A stretch of 15,703 nucleotides of DNA from assembly GCA_035761505.1 (NCBI GenBank), contig DASTQX010000607.1, positions 1 to 15,703 of the forward strand. Reading direction: 5' to 3'. Shown here one piece after another: positions 8,276 to 14,426 of this stretch (position 1 is the first letter of the stretch; each line of letters begins with the position of its first letter). This stretch comes from JAIVJM01 sp035761505. GTDB lineage: Bacteria > Acidobacteriota > Blastocatellia > Pyrinomonadales > Pyrinomonadaceae. The translations under genes were made by a program, and so were the position numbers. Below the pieces are notes generated by a model. That model was not told where the DNA came from. It did no database searches and saw only the letters and a program-made list of their open reading frames with translations.

Positions 8276-8596
8276 GTATCTCGGCACTCGCCGGTCAACT
8301 TCGCACGACCAGCGGTCAATGCCGCCCGCGAGATTGTAGAGGTTATGGAAGCCCTGCCGCGAGAGGAAGGCGCAGGTCTGTGCGCTGCGGATGCCGTGGT
8401 GACACATGAAGACGATCTCGGCTTCGGGGTCGAGCGACGCGGCCCACTCGTCGAAGCGGCTGAGCGGCATCAACTGCGCGCCCTCGACGCGCGCCAGCTC
8501 GAACTCCTCCGGCTCGCGCACGTCAACCAACAGCGGCGCGGCCTCGCCCCTCATCCGCTCCGCCAACTCCTCCGGCGTGATCGTCTTGAAATTCAT
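8273..8596 (-). CDS. Single-domain rhodanese-like protein
   Basis: A 107-residue protein with one rhodanese domain, the size of GlpE-type sulfurtransferases. It shows DVREPEEFE near residue 25, the active-site loop CHHGIR with Cys65 and Arg70, and the closing motif AGGIDRW. The six-residue loop and intact Cys predict persulfide formation and sulfur transfer from thiosulfate or another donor; the substrate is not shown. ATG 8596 is chosen because the ITPEEL start is typical of the family; upstream codons to 8653 lie in the repeat. The Shine-Dalgarno sequence is weak. It lies between two repeat hairpins, downstream of the flavoprotein gene. Confidence 0.9.
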   Translation of the reverse strand: MNFKTITPEELAERMRGEAAPLLVDVREPEEFELARVEGAQLMPLSRFDEWAASLDPEAEIVFMCHHGIRSAQTCAFLSRQGFHNLYNLAGGIDRWSCEVDRRVPRY

Positions 8597-8623
8597 CTGC
8601 TTTTGCGTCGCACGAAAAGTAAC

Positions 8624-8707
8624 AAAAAAGAGGTGACAGGTAAACCGTGACAAGAAAGAACGGCCTCTCTCTTTTCACGGTTGACGGTTCGCGGTTTACG
8701 TCTTTTT
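8624..8707. repeat. Heptad-repeat inverted repeat, GTNAACC family
   Basis: The left arm (8624-8664) has GTGACAG, GTAAACC, GTGACAA. The right arm (8666-8707), read as its complement, has GTAAACC, GCGAACC, GTCAACC, GTGAAAA: one heptad more than the left. Both arms carry flanking A-rich segments (AAAAAGA / AAAAGAGAG). The TAA stop of the flavoprotein gene (8698-8696) is inside the right-arm word CGTAAACC. Confidence 0.8.
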
Positions 8708-9613
8708 CGTCAGCCGGGAAGCGATGACTTTGGCGGCGGTCGCGCCCGCGCCGCACGCGCCGCTGACGGTCGGGGCGAGGGGGTTCGAGATGTCGCCGAT
8801 GGCGAAGACGTGCTCGACGCTCGTCTCCTGCTCGCCGGTGACGATGAGGTAGCCGCGCTCGTCGGCGTGCGCTTGGCCCGCGAAGAGTTCAATATTCGGC
8901 TCGACGCCGACGCGCACGAGGACGCCGCGCACGGCCATGCGGAACGGCTTGATGGCCCCGCGCCGGAGGATTTCGACCGCCTCGACGCGCTCGCCGCCGA
9001 AGACGCCTTCGAGCGTGGACTCGGTAAAAACCGTGATGCGGTGGTCGCCCTGAATCCGCTCGGCGAACTCGCGCCGCGCGCCGAGCGTCTTGCCCCGGTG
9101 GACGAGCGTTACGGTCGCGCACACGTCGGCGAGCAGCAGCGCGTTCTCCGCCGCCGCGTCGCCGCCGCCCACGACGCACACGTCCTCGCCCGCGTACTGG
9201 TCGCGCTCGGACACGCCGGAGCGCATCACCCCGCGCCCCTCGAATTCCGCCTCGCCGGGCACGCCCAGACGCCGCCGCCGCACGCCCGTCGCGATGACGA
9301 GGGCGATTGCTTGCAACTCCTCGCCGCTCCGCAGCCTGACCCGCTTCGCGCGCAAGTCAACGCTCTCAATCTCGACCTCAGTCCAGAGGTCGAACTCTTT
9401 ATCTTCGACCTGCGCGGCGAAGAGGTCGCGCAACTCCGTCCCGTTCGCGGCCTCGACGCCGAGGTAGTTGCCCACGCGGTTGTGAACATGAAGGAGCTGC
9501 CCACCGACCTCCGACGCCTGTTCAAGCACGAGCGTGTCCAGCCCCAACTCGTCGCACCACAAAGCGGCGGACAAACCCGCCGGGCCAGCGCCGATGATGA
9601 TTACGTCGTACAT
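8696..9613 (-). CDS. Thioredoxin-reductase-like FAD/NAD(P) oxidoreductase lacking the redox CxxC
   Basis: A 305-residue two-domain flavoprotein of the thioredoxin reductase fold. The FAD site is G8-x-G10-x-x-G13; an ATG motif is at about 108-110; the NADPH site is VVGGGDAAAENA at about 147-158; and the FAD-binding close is VFAIGDI at about 269-275. Aligned by eye with TrxB, GRGV-SA-CATC-DG becomes GRGV-MR-SGVS-ER. Both redox cysteines are therefore replaced by serines (S132, S135), and it cannot reduce thioredoxin in the usual way. It may be an NAD(P)H:ferredoxin-type or other electron-transfer flavoenzyme. The ATG at 9613 gives the canonical YDVIIIGAGPAG start but has no Shine-Dalgarno sequence; the repeat begins 10 bases upstream. 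Confidence 0.9.
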   Translation of the reverse strand: MYDVIIIGAGPAGLSAALWCDELGLDTLVLEQASEVGGQLLHVHNRVGNYLGVEAANGTELRDLFAAQVEDKEFDLWTEVEIESVDLRAKRVRLRSGEELQAIALVIATGVRRRRLGVPGEAEFEGRGVMRSGVSERDQYAGEDVCVVGGGDAAAENALLLADVCATVTLVHRGKTLGARREFAERIQGDHRITVFTESTLEGVFGGERVEAVEILRRGAIKPFRMAVRGVLVRVGVEPNIELFAGQAHADERGYLIVTGEQETSVEHVFAIGDISNPLAPTVSGACGAGATAAKVIASRLTKKT

Positions 9614-9623
9614 AAAAGAGAAT

Positions 9624-9720
9624 CAGGAGTCAGAAGTCAGGAGTCAGGAGTCAGGAGTCGGAAGTGAAGCGGTCGACGCCTCTCTCATTCCAGCTTCCGG
9701 CTTCCGGCTTCTGACTCCTG
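9624..9720. repeat. Heptad-repeat inverted repeat, AGTCAGG family
   Basis: The left arm (9624-9667) is AGTCAGG/AGTCAGA repeated. The right arm (9691-9720), read as its complement, starts CAGGAGTCAGAAG, identical to the left end, then AGCCGGA words. The spacer is 23 bases. Both the right arm and the spacer lie inside the methyltransferase frame, whose stop (9653-9651) is supplied by the complementary word CCTGACT of the left arm. Confidence 0.85.
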
Positions 9721-10319
9721 CTTGTCCGCCTGCGCGCGATGAGTTCGGCGGAGCGGCGCGTGTGCTGACCGGCGTCTCGGTCGTGGCCCGCCGTCTCGCG
9801 GTAATGGAGGATTTCGAGCCCGCCGAAGGCTTCGCGCAGTTCGCCGGGGCGGAGGAGAAAGTCTGGGTTCATCGGCTTCGCCTGCGGGCTCTCGTCAAAC
9901 ATGTGAATCGCGGCGACGAGGAGGCCGCCCGCCTTCAGTCCCGCGCGCATCCGGGGGAAGAGGTCGCGTTGGAGGTAGTAGAAATCACAGACGAGGTCAT
10001 AGGCACCCTCTTCGATGACGAACCCGCCGCGTTCGAGGTCGGCGACGCGCGCGTCGAGACTCAGGTTCCTCTCGCGTGCGCGCGCGAGCGTGAGTTCGAC
10101 GCCGACGCGCGAGGCGTCAACCGCCGTGACGCGCATCCCCTGCGCGGCGAGAAAGAGCGCGTGGCGTCCCGCGCCGCACGCGAGGTCGAGCGCGCGGCGG
10201 CCCGCGAGGCTCCCGCCTTCGACTTGCGAAGCGAACAGCTCGACCGCGCGGACGAGCAGGCGGCTCGGCTCAACGGTCGCGTGCTCGCCGTGCCGGTAGC
10301 GCTCGTCCCAATCGGCCAC
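9651..10319 (-). CDS. Class I SAM-dependent methyltransferase (TehB-like) with repeat-encoded tail
   Basis: A 222-residue methyltransferase. The start MADWDERYRHGEH is typical of the TehB/thiopurine-like group. Motif I is D45-L-A-C-G-A-G51, followed by VTAVDAS at about 64-70 and AYDLVCDF for motif II. The substrate is unknown. The start is GTG at 10319, with GAGG and AAAGG upstream. About the last 22 residues (from SQKPEAGSWNE to the end) are encoded by the AGTCAGG-type inverted repeat and its spacer, not by the methyltransferase fold, so the original 3' end was probably further upstream. It follows the ferredoxin-like gene by 59 bases. Confidence 0.88.
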   Translation of the reverse strand: MADWDERYRHGEHATVEPSRLLVRAVELFASQVEGGSLAGRRALDLACGAGRHALFLAAQGMRVTAVDASRVGVELTLARARERNLSLDARVADLERGGFVIEEGAYDLVCDFYYLQRDLFPRMRAGLKAGGLLVAAIHMFDESPQAKPMNPDFLLRPGELREAFGGLEILHYRETAGHDRDAGQHTRRSAELIARRRTSRSQKPEAGSWNERGVDRFTSDS

Positions 10320-10381
10320 GCCTTTAAACCTCGAACGGCAGCGACGCGGCCATCGTCCCGCGTTCCGCCTTCACCGGTTCA
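10320..10381. repeat. Degenerate single-arm heptad remnant
   Basis: Read on the minus strand from the ferredoxin-like stop: GTGAACC GGTGAAG GCGGAAC GCGGGAC. These are words related to the GTNAACC and NNGAACG families, with the TGA stop in the first. No full inverted partner is present; only a short GAACG/CGTTC pairing is seen near 10333-10365. Confidence 0.4.
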
Positions 10382-10705
10382 CTTGTTGACGCCTTCGATC
10401 TCGACATGCGGGCTGAGGCGCGTGACGACGAGCCCTTCGCGCACGTCGAAGCGACAGGAGAGGGCGGTCTTGTCCTGCGCCTCCGACTCGCCCTCTTCGT
10501 GATACCAGAACTGGCAGTTGGTGCACTCGCCGTTCCAGCAGAAGTCGCCGTAAGAGATGGTGTGCAGCGAAAGATACTGGAAGCAGCGCAGCAGGCGGTT
10601 CTTCTCCGGCACTTCGACCTTCTGGCCGAGCAGCTCGACGGAGATCAACTTTTCGTAAGGGTCAAGCAGGTCGCTCTCGAACACGCTTTTGAAACTCTCC
10701 GGCAC
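10379..10705 (-). CDS. Small [2Fe-2S] ferredoxin-like protein
   Basis: A 108-residue protein with C56-x4-C61-x2-C64 (FCWNGECTNCQFW) and C84 (LSCRF). This matches the Cys pattern of plant-type [2Fe-2S] domains, although the last spacing (19 residues) is shorter than in classical ferredoxins and longer than in SdhB. It probably carries electrons in the cytoplasm. The start is GTG at 10705 (PESFKSVFESD). No Shine-Dalgarno sequence is visible and the predicted leader is short. The methyltransferase and the TrxB-like flavoprotein follow in the same direction, so the flavoprotein is a possible electron-transfer partner (inference from proximity only). Confidence 0.75.
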   Translation of the reverse strand: MPESFKSVFESDLLDPYEKLISVELLGQKVEVPEKNRLLRCFQYLSLHTISYGDFCWNGECTNCQFWYHEEGESEAQDKTALSCRFDVREGLVVTRLSPHVEIEGVNK

Positions 10706-10736
10706 GGGGGAATGTTAGAGCGCGGGGAGAAGCCAG

Positions 10737-10745
10737 AGTATATCA
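10737..10745 (-). promoter_or_regulatory. Extended -10 promoter (TGATATACT) for the ferredoxin-like gene
   Basis: On the minus strand, TGATATACT runs from 10745 to 10737, an extended -10 box, 32 bases before the GTG start. The heptad inverted repeat begins directly upstream at 10746, so no -35 region outside the repeat exists. Confidence 0.45.
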
Positions 10746-10841
10746 GGAAACGATAAACGCGGAGCGACGAACGCGGAACTAAAAAAAAGAACCCCTTACG
10801 TCTTTCAGTTCATCGTTCATCGCTCACCGTTCCGCGTTTCC
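10746..10841. repeat. Heptad-repeat inverted repeat, NNGAACG family
   Basis: The arms 10746-10780 and 10807-10841 are each exactly five heptads. Left: GGAAACG ATAAACG CGGAGCG ACGAACG CGGAACT. Right, complemented: GGAAACG CGGAACG GTGAGCG ATGAACG ATGAACT. They align heptad by heptad, with the differences confined to the first three positions of each word. The 26-base spacer contains nine consecutive A. The right arm ends 2 bases from the stop of the downstream minus-strand gene (10846-10844). Confidence 0.9.
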
Positions 10842-10843
10842 TC

Positions 10844-11566
10844 TCAGTCCGGGTACTCATCCGAGCCCTGCACCCAGATAAAGGATTGGATGTCTATCAG
10901 GTCGCGGGGTTTGAGGTCGCTCTGGTCGCGGCGGATGGTCGCGGCAAATTCGAGGAGGCCGGAGTAAGTTCCCCAGTTGGGCCGCGACTGGTAGCGGAGG
11001 TCGAAGCCGTAGGCGCGGGCCGCCGCGCGCGTGACGTTCGGCTTGAGGAAGATGTGGCGCGCGGGCGCGGCGAGGAAGCCGAAGACGGTGACGACCGGCC
11101 ACGTCAAAACGCGCGTCTGCCGACGGGGCAACGCGCCGACCGTCTCAACCCAGCGCTCGAACCGCTTCTGCTCGCCGCCCGCCCCGTGGAGAAAATCATA
11201 GAGACCTTCGGCGAAAGAGCGCGCGCCTTCCTTCGTCTTCAAGGCGTCGCGCAGGGCCATCTTCTCGAAAGAGAAAATCATGCTGTGGCGCGTCCGCTGC
11301 TCGACGCGCGCGGCGCGAGCACCGATCTCGTTGAACTCTTTGCGCCGGAGGAGCCGTCGGAACTCATCTTTGCCCAGCGCCTCCTCCCAGCGCTCGTGCG
11401 CCTCCCACTTGTAGTCGCGCTCCCAGTCGAGATACGTCTCGTCGCGGAAGCCGCCGGGGAAGTAGCGGAGGAATTTCTTCCGGCACCGCTCGGCGGCTTC
11501 CGAAGGCTGTTGTGTTTGTGCCGTGCGCGCCCCTTCGCGCCCCCCGCAAGTCTTGCTAGAAGCCAT
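10844..11566 (-). CDS. Conserved hypothetical protein
   Basis: A 240-residue soluble protein of unknown function. It is rich in Arg, Trp and aromatic residues, with blocks that look conserved: FLRYFPGGF...YLDWERDYKWEAHERW (about residues 32-65), EFNEIGARAARVEQRTRHS, GLYDFLHG, LPRRQTRVLTWPVVTVFGFL and DLIDIQSFIWVQGSDEYP at the C terminus. No catalytic motif or membrane segment is recognised. ATG 11566 has a very strong ribosome site (GGAGGAGGAAG) a few bases upstream, so the longer frame from 11644 is rejected. I recall similar proteins of unknown role in Acidobacteria and Myxobacteria, but could not check this. Confidence 0.85.
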   Translation of the reverse strand: MASSKTCGGREGARTAQTQQPSEAAERCRKKFLRYFPGGFRDETYLDWERDYKWEAHERWEEALGKDEFRRLLRRKEFNEIGARAARVEQRTRHSMIFSFEKMALRDALKTKEGARSFAEGLYDFLHGAGGEQKRFERWVETVGALPRRQTRVLTWPVVTVFGFLAAPARHIFLKPNVTRAAARAYGFDLRYQSRPNWGTYSGLLEFAATIRRDQSDLKPRDLIDIQSFIWVQGSDEYPD

Positions 11567-11938
11567 TGCTCTTCCTCCTCCTCCTTGTTCGATAACACCT
11601 GTTCCTTGCCGCCTCATCCTCCGAGGGCTCAAGTGGATACCCATGCTTCTTGCTTATCATACGGCAAAGAGAGGCGACGTGCGGTAGGACTTCCGCGCCG
11701 TTAAGGCAGTTGTGTATAAGCGACAAATCCATACTTAGCCGGAAAGCAGGCTTGACTCTCCGATACGCGGCTGACTCGTGGCTGAGTTGAACTGAGGGGA
11801 GCAGGTGCGGGCCACATCACCAGCAACATCGCAACAACGCGGGCAAGGTCGGGCGCATTTACATAAGCGAAGAGCCGCGCCGGCAAGCTAAGTTGCCGGC
11901 GCGGCTTTAAGTAATTTCACAACCTCACCTCCGGGAAT
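11567..11938. other. Gene-poor intergenic region
   Basis: This region separates the conserved hypothetical from the secreted poly-Phe protein. It contains an open frame on the minus strand (11886-11701, 61 codons) with no acceptable start or ribosome site, and a strong hairpin at 11873-11906. No promoter is convincing. A short RNA ending at the hairpin on the plus strand is possible but not supported by a recognised family. Confidence 0.4.
11873..11917 (+). terminator. Perfect GC-rich hairpin, probable intrinsic terminator
   Basis: AGCCGCGCCGGCAA (11873-11886) pairs perfectly with 11893-11906 across a 6-base loop. The plus strand then reads TTTAAGTAATTT, a moderately T-rich tail. On the minus strand it lies 33 bases after the stop of the secreted protein gene (11939) but is not followed by T there, so it could serve either strand. 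It shows no heptad structure, unlike the other junction hairpins. Confidence 0.65.
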
Positions 11939-12391
11939 TTACGAGTCTTGATACAACTTCTTATCCATTCCCGGGTTGATTGTACCCTTGTCCGCGCGGC
12001 TCGCCAGATAGAGGTCGCTGTTGTCGGAGTCCTTGCTCTTCATCTCGTACTGTTCGGCTTTGCCCTCGCTCTTCGTCTTGCCGGATGCGATCTGTTCCTT
12101 GTCCTTAAGCGCATCGTGGCTCTCGGCGGCGGCTTTTTGAGCACAGTCGGAGATTTTGACATCGGCCATTTCCTTCGCGGTGTCGTCGTCTTTACCGACT
12201 TTGGCATCTTCCTTCCACACATTCTTCATGGCGACCGCCTGCTTCTGTTCGGTGGGATCGGTCTGCGCGATCTTCTTCGATTCCGCGCGCGCCACCCCGA
12301 AGAAGAAGAAGAAGAAGAACAGGCAGAACAGAAGGAACGCTGCGAACGCGCCGAAAAAGAATTTGTTGTTTTTCGCCTTGTTGGTGGTCAT
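11939..12391 (-). CDS. Small exported or membrane-anchored protein with a poly-Phe signal segment
   Basis: A 150-residue protein. Basic residues 5-10 are followed by a very hydrophobic stretch (11-33) containing seven consecutive Phe (25-31) and ending GVARA before ESKK, which resembles a signal peptide cleaved after residue 36 or a single anchor. The mature part is highly charged, Lys/Asp/Glu-rich and low in hydrophobics, with one Cys, so it is probably extracytoplasmic and flexible. The Phe run is encoded by (GAA)7 on the plus strand (12299-12319). ATG 12391 has AAAGGAG a few bases upstream. No family is recognised. A 7-bp hairpin (12422-12439) lies about 30 bases before the start. Confidence 0.8.
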   Translation of the reverse strand: MTTNKAKNNKFFFGAFAAFLLFCLFFFFFFFGVARAESKKIAQTDPTEQKQAVAMKNVWKEDAKVGKDDDTAKEMADVKISDCAQKAAAESHDALKDKEQIASGKTKSEGKAEQYEMKSKDSDNSDLYLASRADKGTINPGMDKKLYQDS

Positions 12392-12696
12392 CTCATTCTC
12401 CTTTGCGGGTTAAATCTCAGTTCGAGCGGCAGCGCTCGACTCTGAAGTGTAATGAACAATAGCTGCCGGTCAGCAGGCGACCCCGGAAATCCCCACCCGT
12501 TAGTGGACTTCTCTGTGCCTGTCACTGAGAGGAATCCCATCACCCACCCTCTTGTTAAGCCGTCAACGAAAAATATTTATTTCTCGCGCGCCTTAACACG
12601 GCAATCATGAAGGCATTTTCTTTTATGAGGCGAGCGAAACATCGCCCGCCTTCCCTTCAACACCGTTGGCCTTTAGAGAACAAGAGAGGAGAAACG
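12392..12696. other. Divergent intergenic region
   Basis: It lies between the leftward secreted-protein gene and the rightward small ORF. It holds the hairpin TCGAGCG-GCAG-CGCTCGA (12422-12439) and an A/T-rich patch (AAATATTTATT near 12571-12581) flanked by inverted TGTTAAG (12553-12559) and CTTAACA (12592-12598). These could be regulatory sites. No consensus promoter is clear. Confidence 0.35.
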
Positions 12697-12936
12697 ATGA
12701 CCGAGAGAGACAAACATCCCGGCAGATACAAAGGCCCCTCCGGAAAGGGCAACTGGCCGAGAAAGAGGGCGCATCAACTGACTAAAGACTCCTCGCGCGA
12801 GGCAACTGTCCTGGGCGACCGGAAGGTCTCCGTCCGCCTCCTTTTTCGGAATAGCACGCATCAAGTTCAAAAAAATCAGGCGAGTTGGGCGCAGGCATTT
12901 ATCTCCCACGTTCGTCTTTTTCCTTGTCGAACCTGA
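12697..12936 (+). CDS. Small basic hypothetical protein
   Basis: A 79-residue ORF beginning MTERDKHPGRYKGPSG. Its ATG has an excellent ribosome site (GAGGAG then AAACG), which is the main reason to believe it. The N-terminal half is Gly/Lys/Arg-rich and could bind nucleic acid. The C-terminal half looks less ordered and may have drifted. The frame is open back to 12607, but that start lacks a ribosome site. It precedes the sigma-factor gene by 49 bases and may share its transcript. No family is recognised. Confidence 0.5.
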   Translation: MTERDKHPGRYKGPSGKGNWPRKRAHQLTKDSSREATVLGDRKVSVRLLFRNSTHQVQKNQASWAQAFISHVRLFPCRT

Positions 12937-12985
12937 GAGCCTCGTGAATTCCTTAGCCCTCCAGACTACTGCGGAGGTTTGAACG

Positions 12986-13636
12986 ATGAATACCAACTCA
13001 ACGGAGGGAGACTTCGGAAGACTCATCAGGAGTCTTATAGATGGCAGCGGATCAATCAGAGAGGTCATGGAATGTGATGGATTCCACGATTTTCTGAGAC
13101 GCATCGTCCACCAGTTTTGCTTCAGAGTTTTTCGGTGCGTGAAAGGCCCGGAAGACTTATGTCAGGAAGTGATTCTGAGTCTGTGGGAAAAAAAGACGCA
13201 AAGCAAGCTCCAGATTCCGGACAACATCCTGACGGAAGATGATTTTCTCGGATGGCTCTATGTCGTCACACGCAACCAGTATTATGAGATGGTGCGATGG
13301 CAGTTGGCCGCCAAGCGTGATCGGTCGCGCAGTGACGTGCCTTTCGAGGAAATTGATTGTCCGGCGCTGGTCGCCGACCAAAGCGGGGGCGAGCTGCTCA
13401 GCGGATTTCTGGAGTTCATCAAGAGATACCCTGTACAGCGCCAGTATGTCATCCGGCTCTGGCTTAAAGACCGGCCCTACCGGGACATCCAGAGGATCGT
13501 CAAGCGTTTGGGCTTTACAATCAGCCACGTGACGGTGGGGAACTGGATCAAGGCCAGCGTCGAGGAGTTTAAAAAGAGCCTCGACGAGCTGCCCAAATGG
13601 CAGCGCAAGCCGGACGACAGGCGCACAGGCTCCTGA
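12986..13636 (+). CDS. ECF-like sigma-70 family RNA polymerase sigma factor
   Basis: A 216-residue sigma factor. Region 2 is visible at about residues 35-115 (DLCQEVILSLWEK then DDFLGWLYVVTRNQYYEMVRWQ). Region 4 is at about 150-205 (RQYVIRLWLKDRPYRDIQRIVKRLGFTISHVTVGNWIKASVEEF), with the helix-turn-helix in its second half. It would redirect RNA polymerase to a small regulon. ATG 12986 has CGGAGG 8 bases upstream. It is followed 47 bases later by a small HxxxCxxC protein, a standard sigma/anti-sigma arrangement. Codon use is less GC-rich than in the 3-10 kb genes, suggesting a different history. Confidence 0.88.
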   Translation: MNTNSTEGDFGRLIRSLIDGSGSIREVMECDGFHDFLRRIVHQFCFRVFRCVKGPEDLCQEVILSLWEKKTQSKLQIPDNILTEDDFLGWLYVVTRNQYYEMVRWQLAAKRDRSRSDVPFEEIDCPALVADQSGGELLSGFLEFIKRYPVQRQYVIRLWLKDRPYRDIQRIVKRLGFTISHVTVGNWIKASVEEFKKSLDELPKWQRKPDDRRTGS

Positions 13637-13683
13637 TGCCTCAGGCAGATGATTGGTCCGCCGGCCTGTAGAAAGGTCAGGCG

Positions 13684-13980
13684 ATGAACAACATAAAACA
13701 CCACGAATTTGCCGCCGTGCAGTCGAGCGGAGTCTGCACTAATCCCGCCGTGGGAGACCGGCTCTTCATCTACCTCAACAACCCGCTTGAAGACCCGTCA
13801 GCGGAAGCGGTCGAAGACCACTTGCTCGGCTGTCGGCATTGCAGGAATATTTTGTTGAAGATGCTCAGTCTTCAGAAGGAAGCCCGGAGGGCGTCAAACG
13901 CTCGCGGCCACGACGACGGAAGTGCGTCGAACGATGCGAAGGTGGCGAGGTTGGCCGACTTCGATAAAGAGTGGCCTTGA
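13684..13980 (+). CDS. Putative soluble zinc-finger anti-sigma factor
   Basis: A 98-residue protein with H46-x3-C50-x2-C53 (DHLLGCRHC), the zinc-binding anti-sigma pattern, placed after a predicted helix (FIYLNNP...SAEAVEDH). It probably binds the upstream ECF-like sigma factor. There is no membrane segment or sensor domain, so it would be a cytoplasmic anti-sigma factor of the redox-responsive kind, or a truncated one. ATG 13684 follows AGGTCAGG. The family assignment rests on the motif and the position next to a sigma gene. Confidence 0.65.
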   Translation: MNNIKHHEFAAVQSSGVCTNPAVGDRLFIYLNNPLEDPSAEAVEDHLLGCRHCRNILLKMLSLQKEARRASNARGHDDGSASNDAKVARLADFDKEWP

Positions 13981-14426
13981 GGAAAAATCCTCGCGGACTC
14001 CGTGCGAGTTCGTTCCTCCGAGGCTAAGGGAAACGAGCGCGACGCTGCCACATCAAAACGGCGTCGCGCTCGCCACCGCATGCAGATGTTCCGGCGTCAG
14101 AGGCGGTCAAGCATTGAAGTCTCCTCCGACCCCGGCGTGGGCTTCAATGCCGCCCGCGATCATCTTCGGCAGCCCGTGCGACGCGGACGCATGACCGATG
14201 CTTGAACGGCGAGCCATCTCCCGAACGTTCACCGCTCCTGACTTTCACCTTCGGGTGAGAGGCTACAATCCTGTCTTCGAGCGAAGAGCCGGGCTTCGTC
14301 TGCTATTACGCGCAACGTGCATGCCCGGCCCCTACTTCAGAGCCCCACGTTTATCTCCCGAACGCGTGGCAGCCACACCGGCGAGACCTTCTGGAACTGG
14401 CAAATCACTGGCAAACCGAGGTGAGT
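13981..14426. other. Gene-free region with several short inverted repeats
   Basis: No credible gene was found. It contains an 11-bp perfect hairpin GAGCGCGACGC (14035-14045) with 14061-14071; a 9-bp inverted pair GCATTGAAG (14111-14119) with CTTCAATGC (14142-14150); and a 12-base direct repeat ATCTCCCGAACG at 14216 and 14353. The first hairpin may end the sigma/anti-sigma transcript, although no T-run follows. Confidence 0.4.

Noticed and set aside
11701..11886. 61-codon minus-strand open frame
   Set aside because: Its only start (TTG) lies inside a terminator-like hairpin, there is no ribosome site, and no family is recognised. It could be a gene fragment but cannot be supported.
12925..12950. 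ECF-type autoregulatory promoter (GAACC...CGTGA) before the sigma gene
   Set aside because: The two elements are about 9 bases apart, far too close for a -35/-10 pair.
13981..14080. tRNA-like sequence (GAGTTCGTTCC) after the anti-sigma gene
   Set aside because: No acceptor stem or anticodon arm can be built around it.
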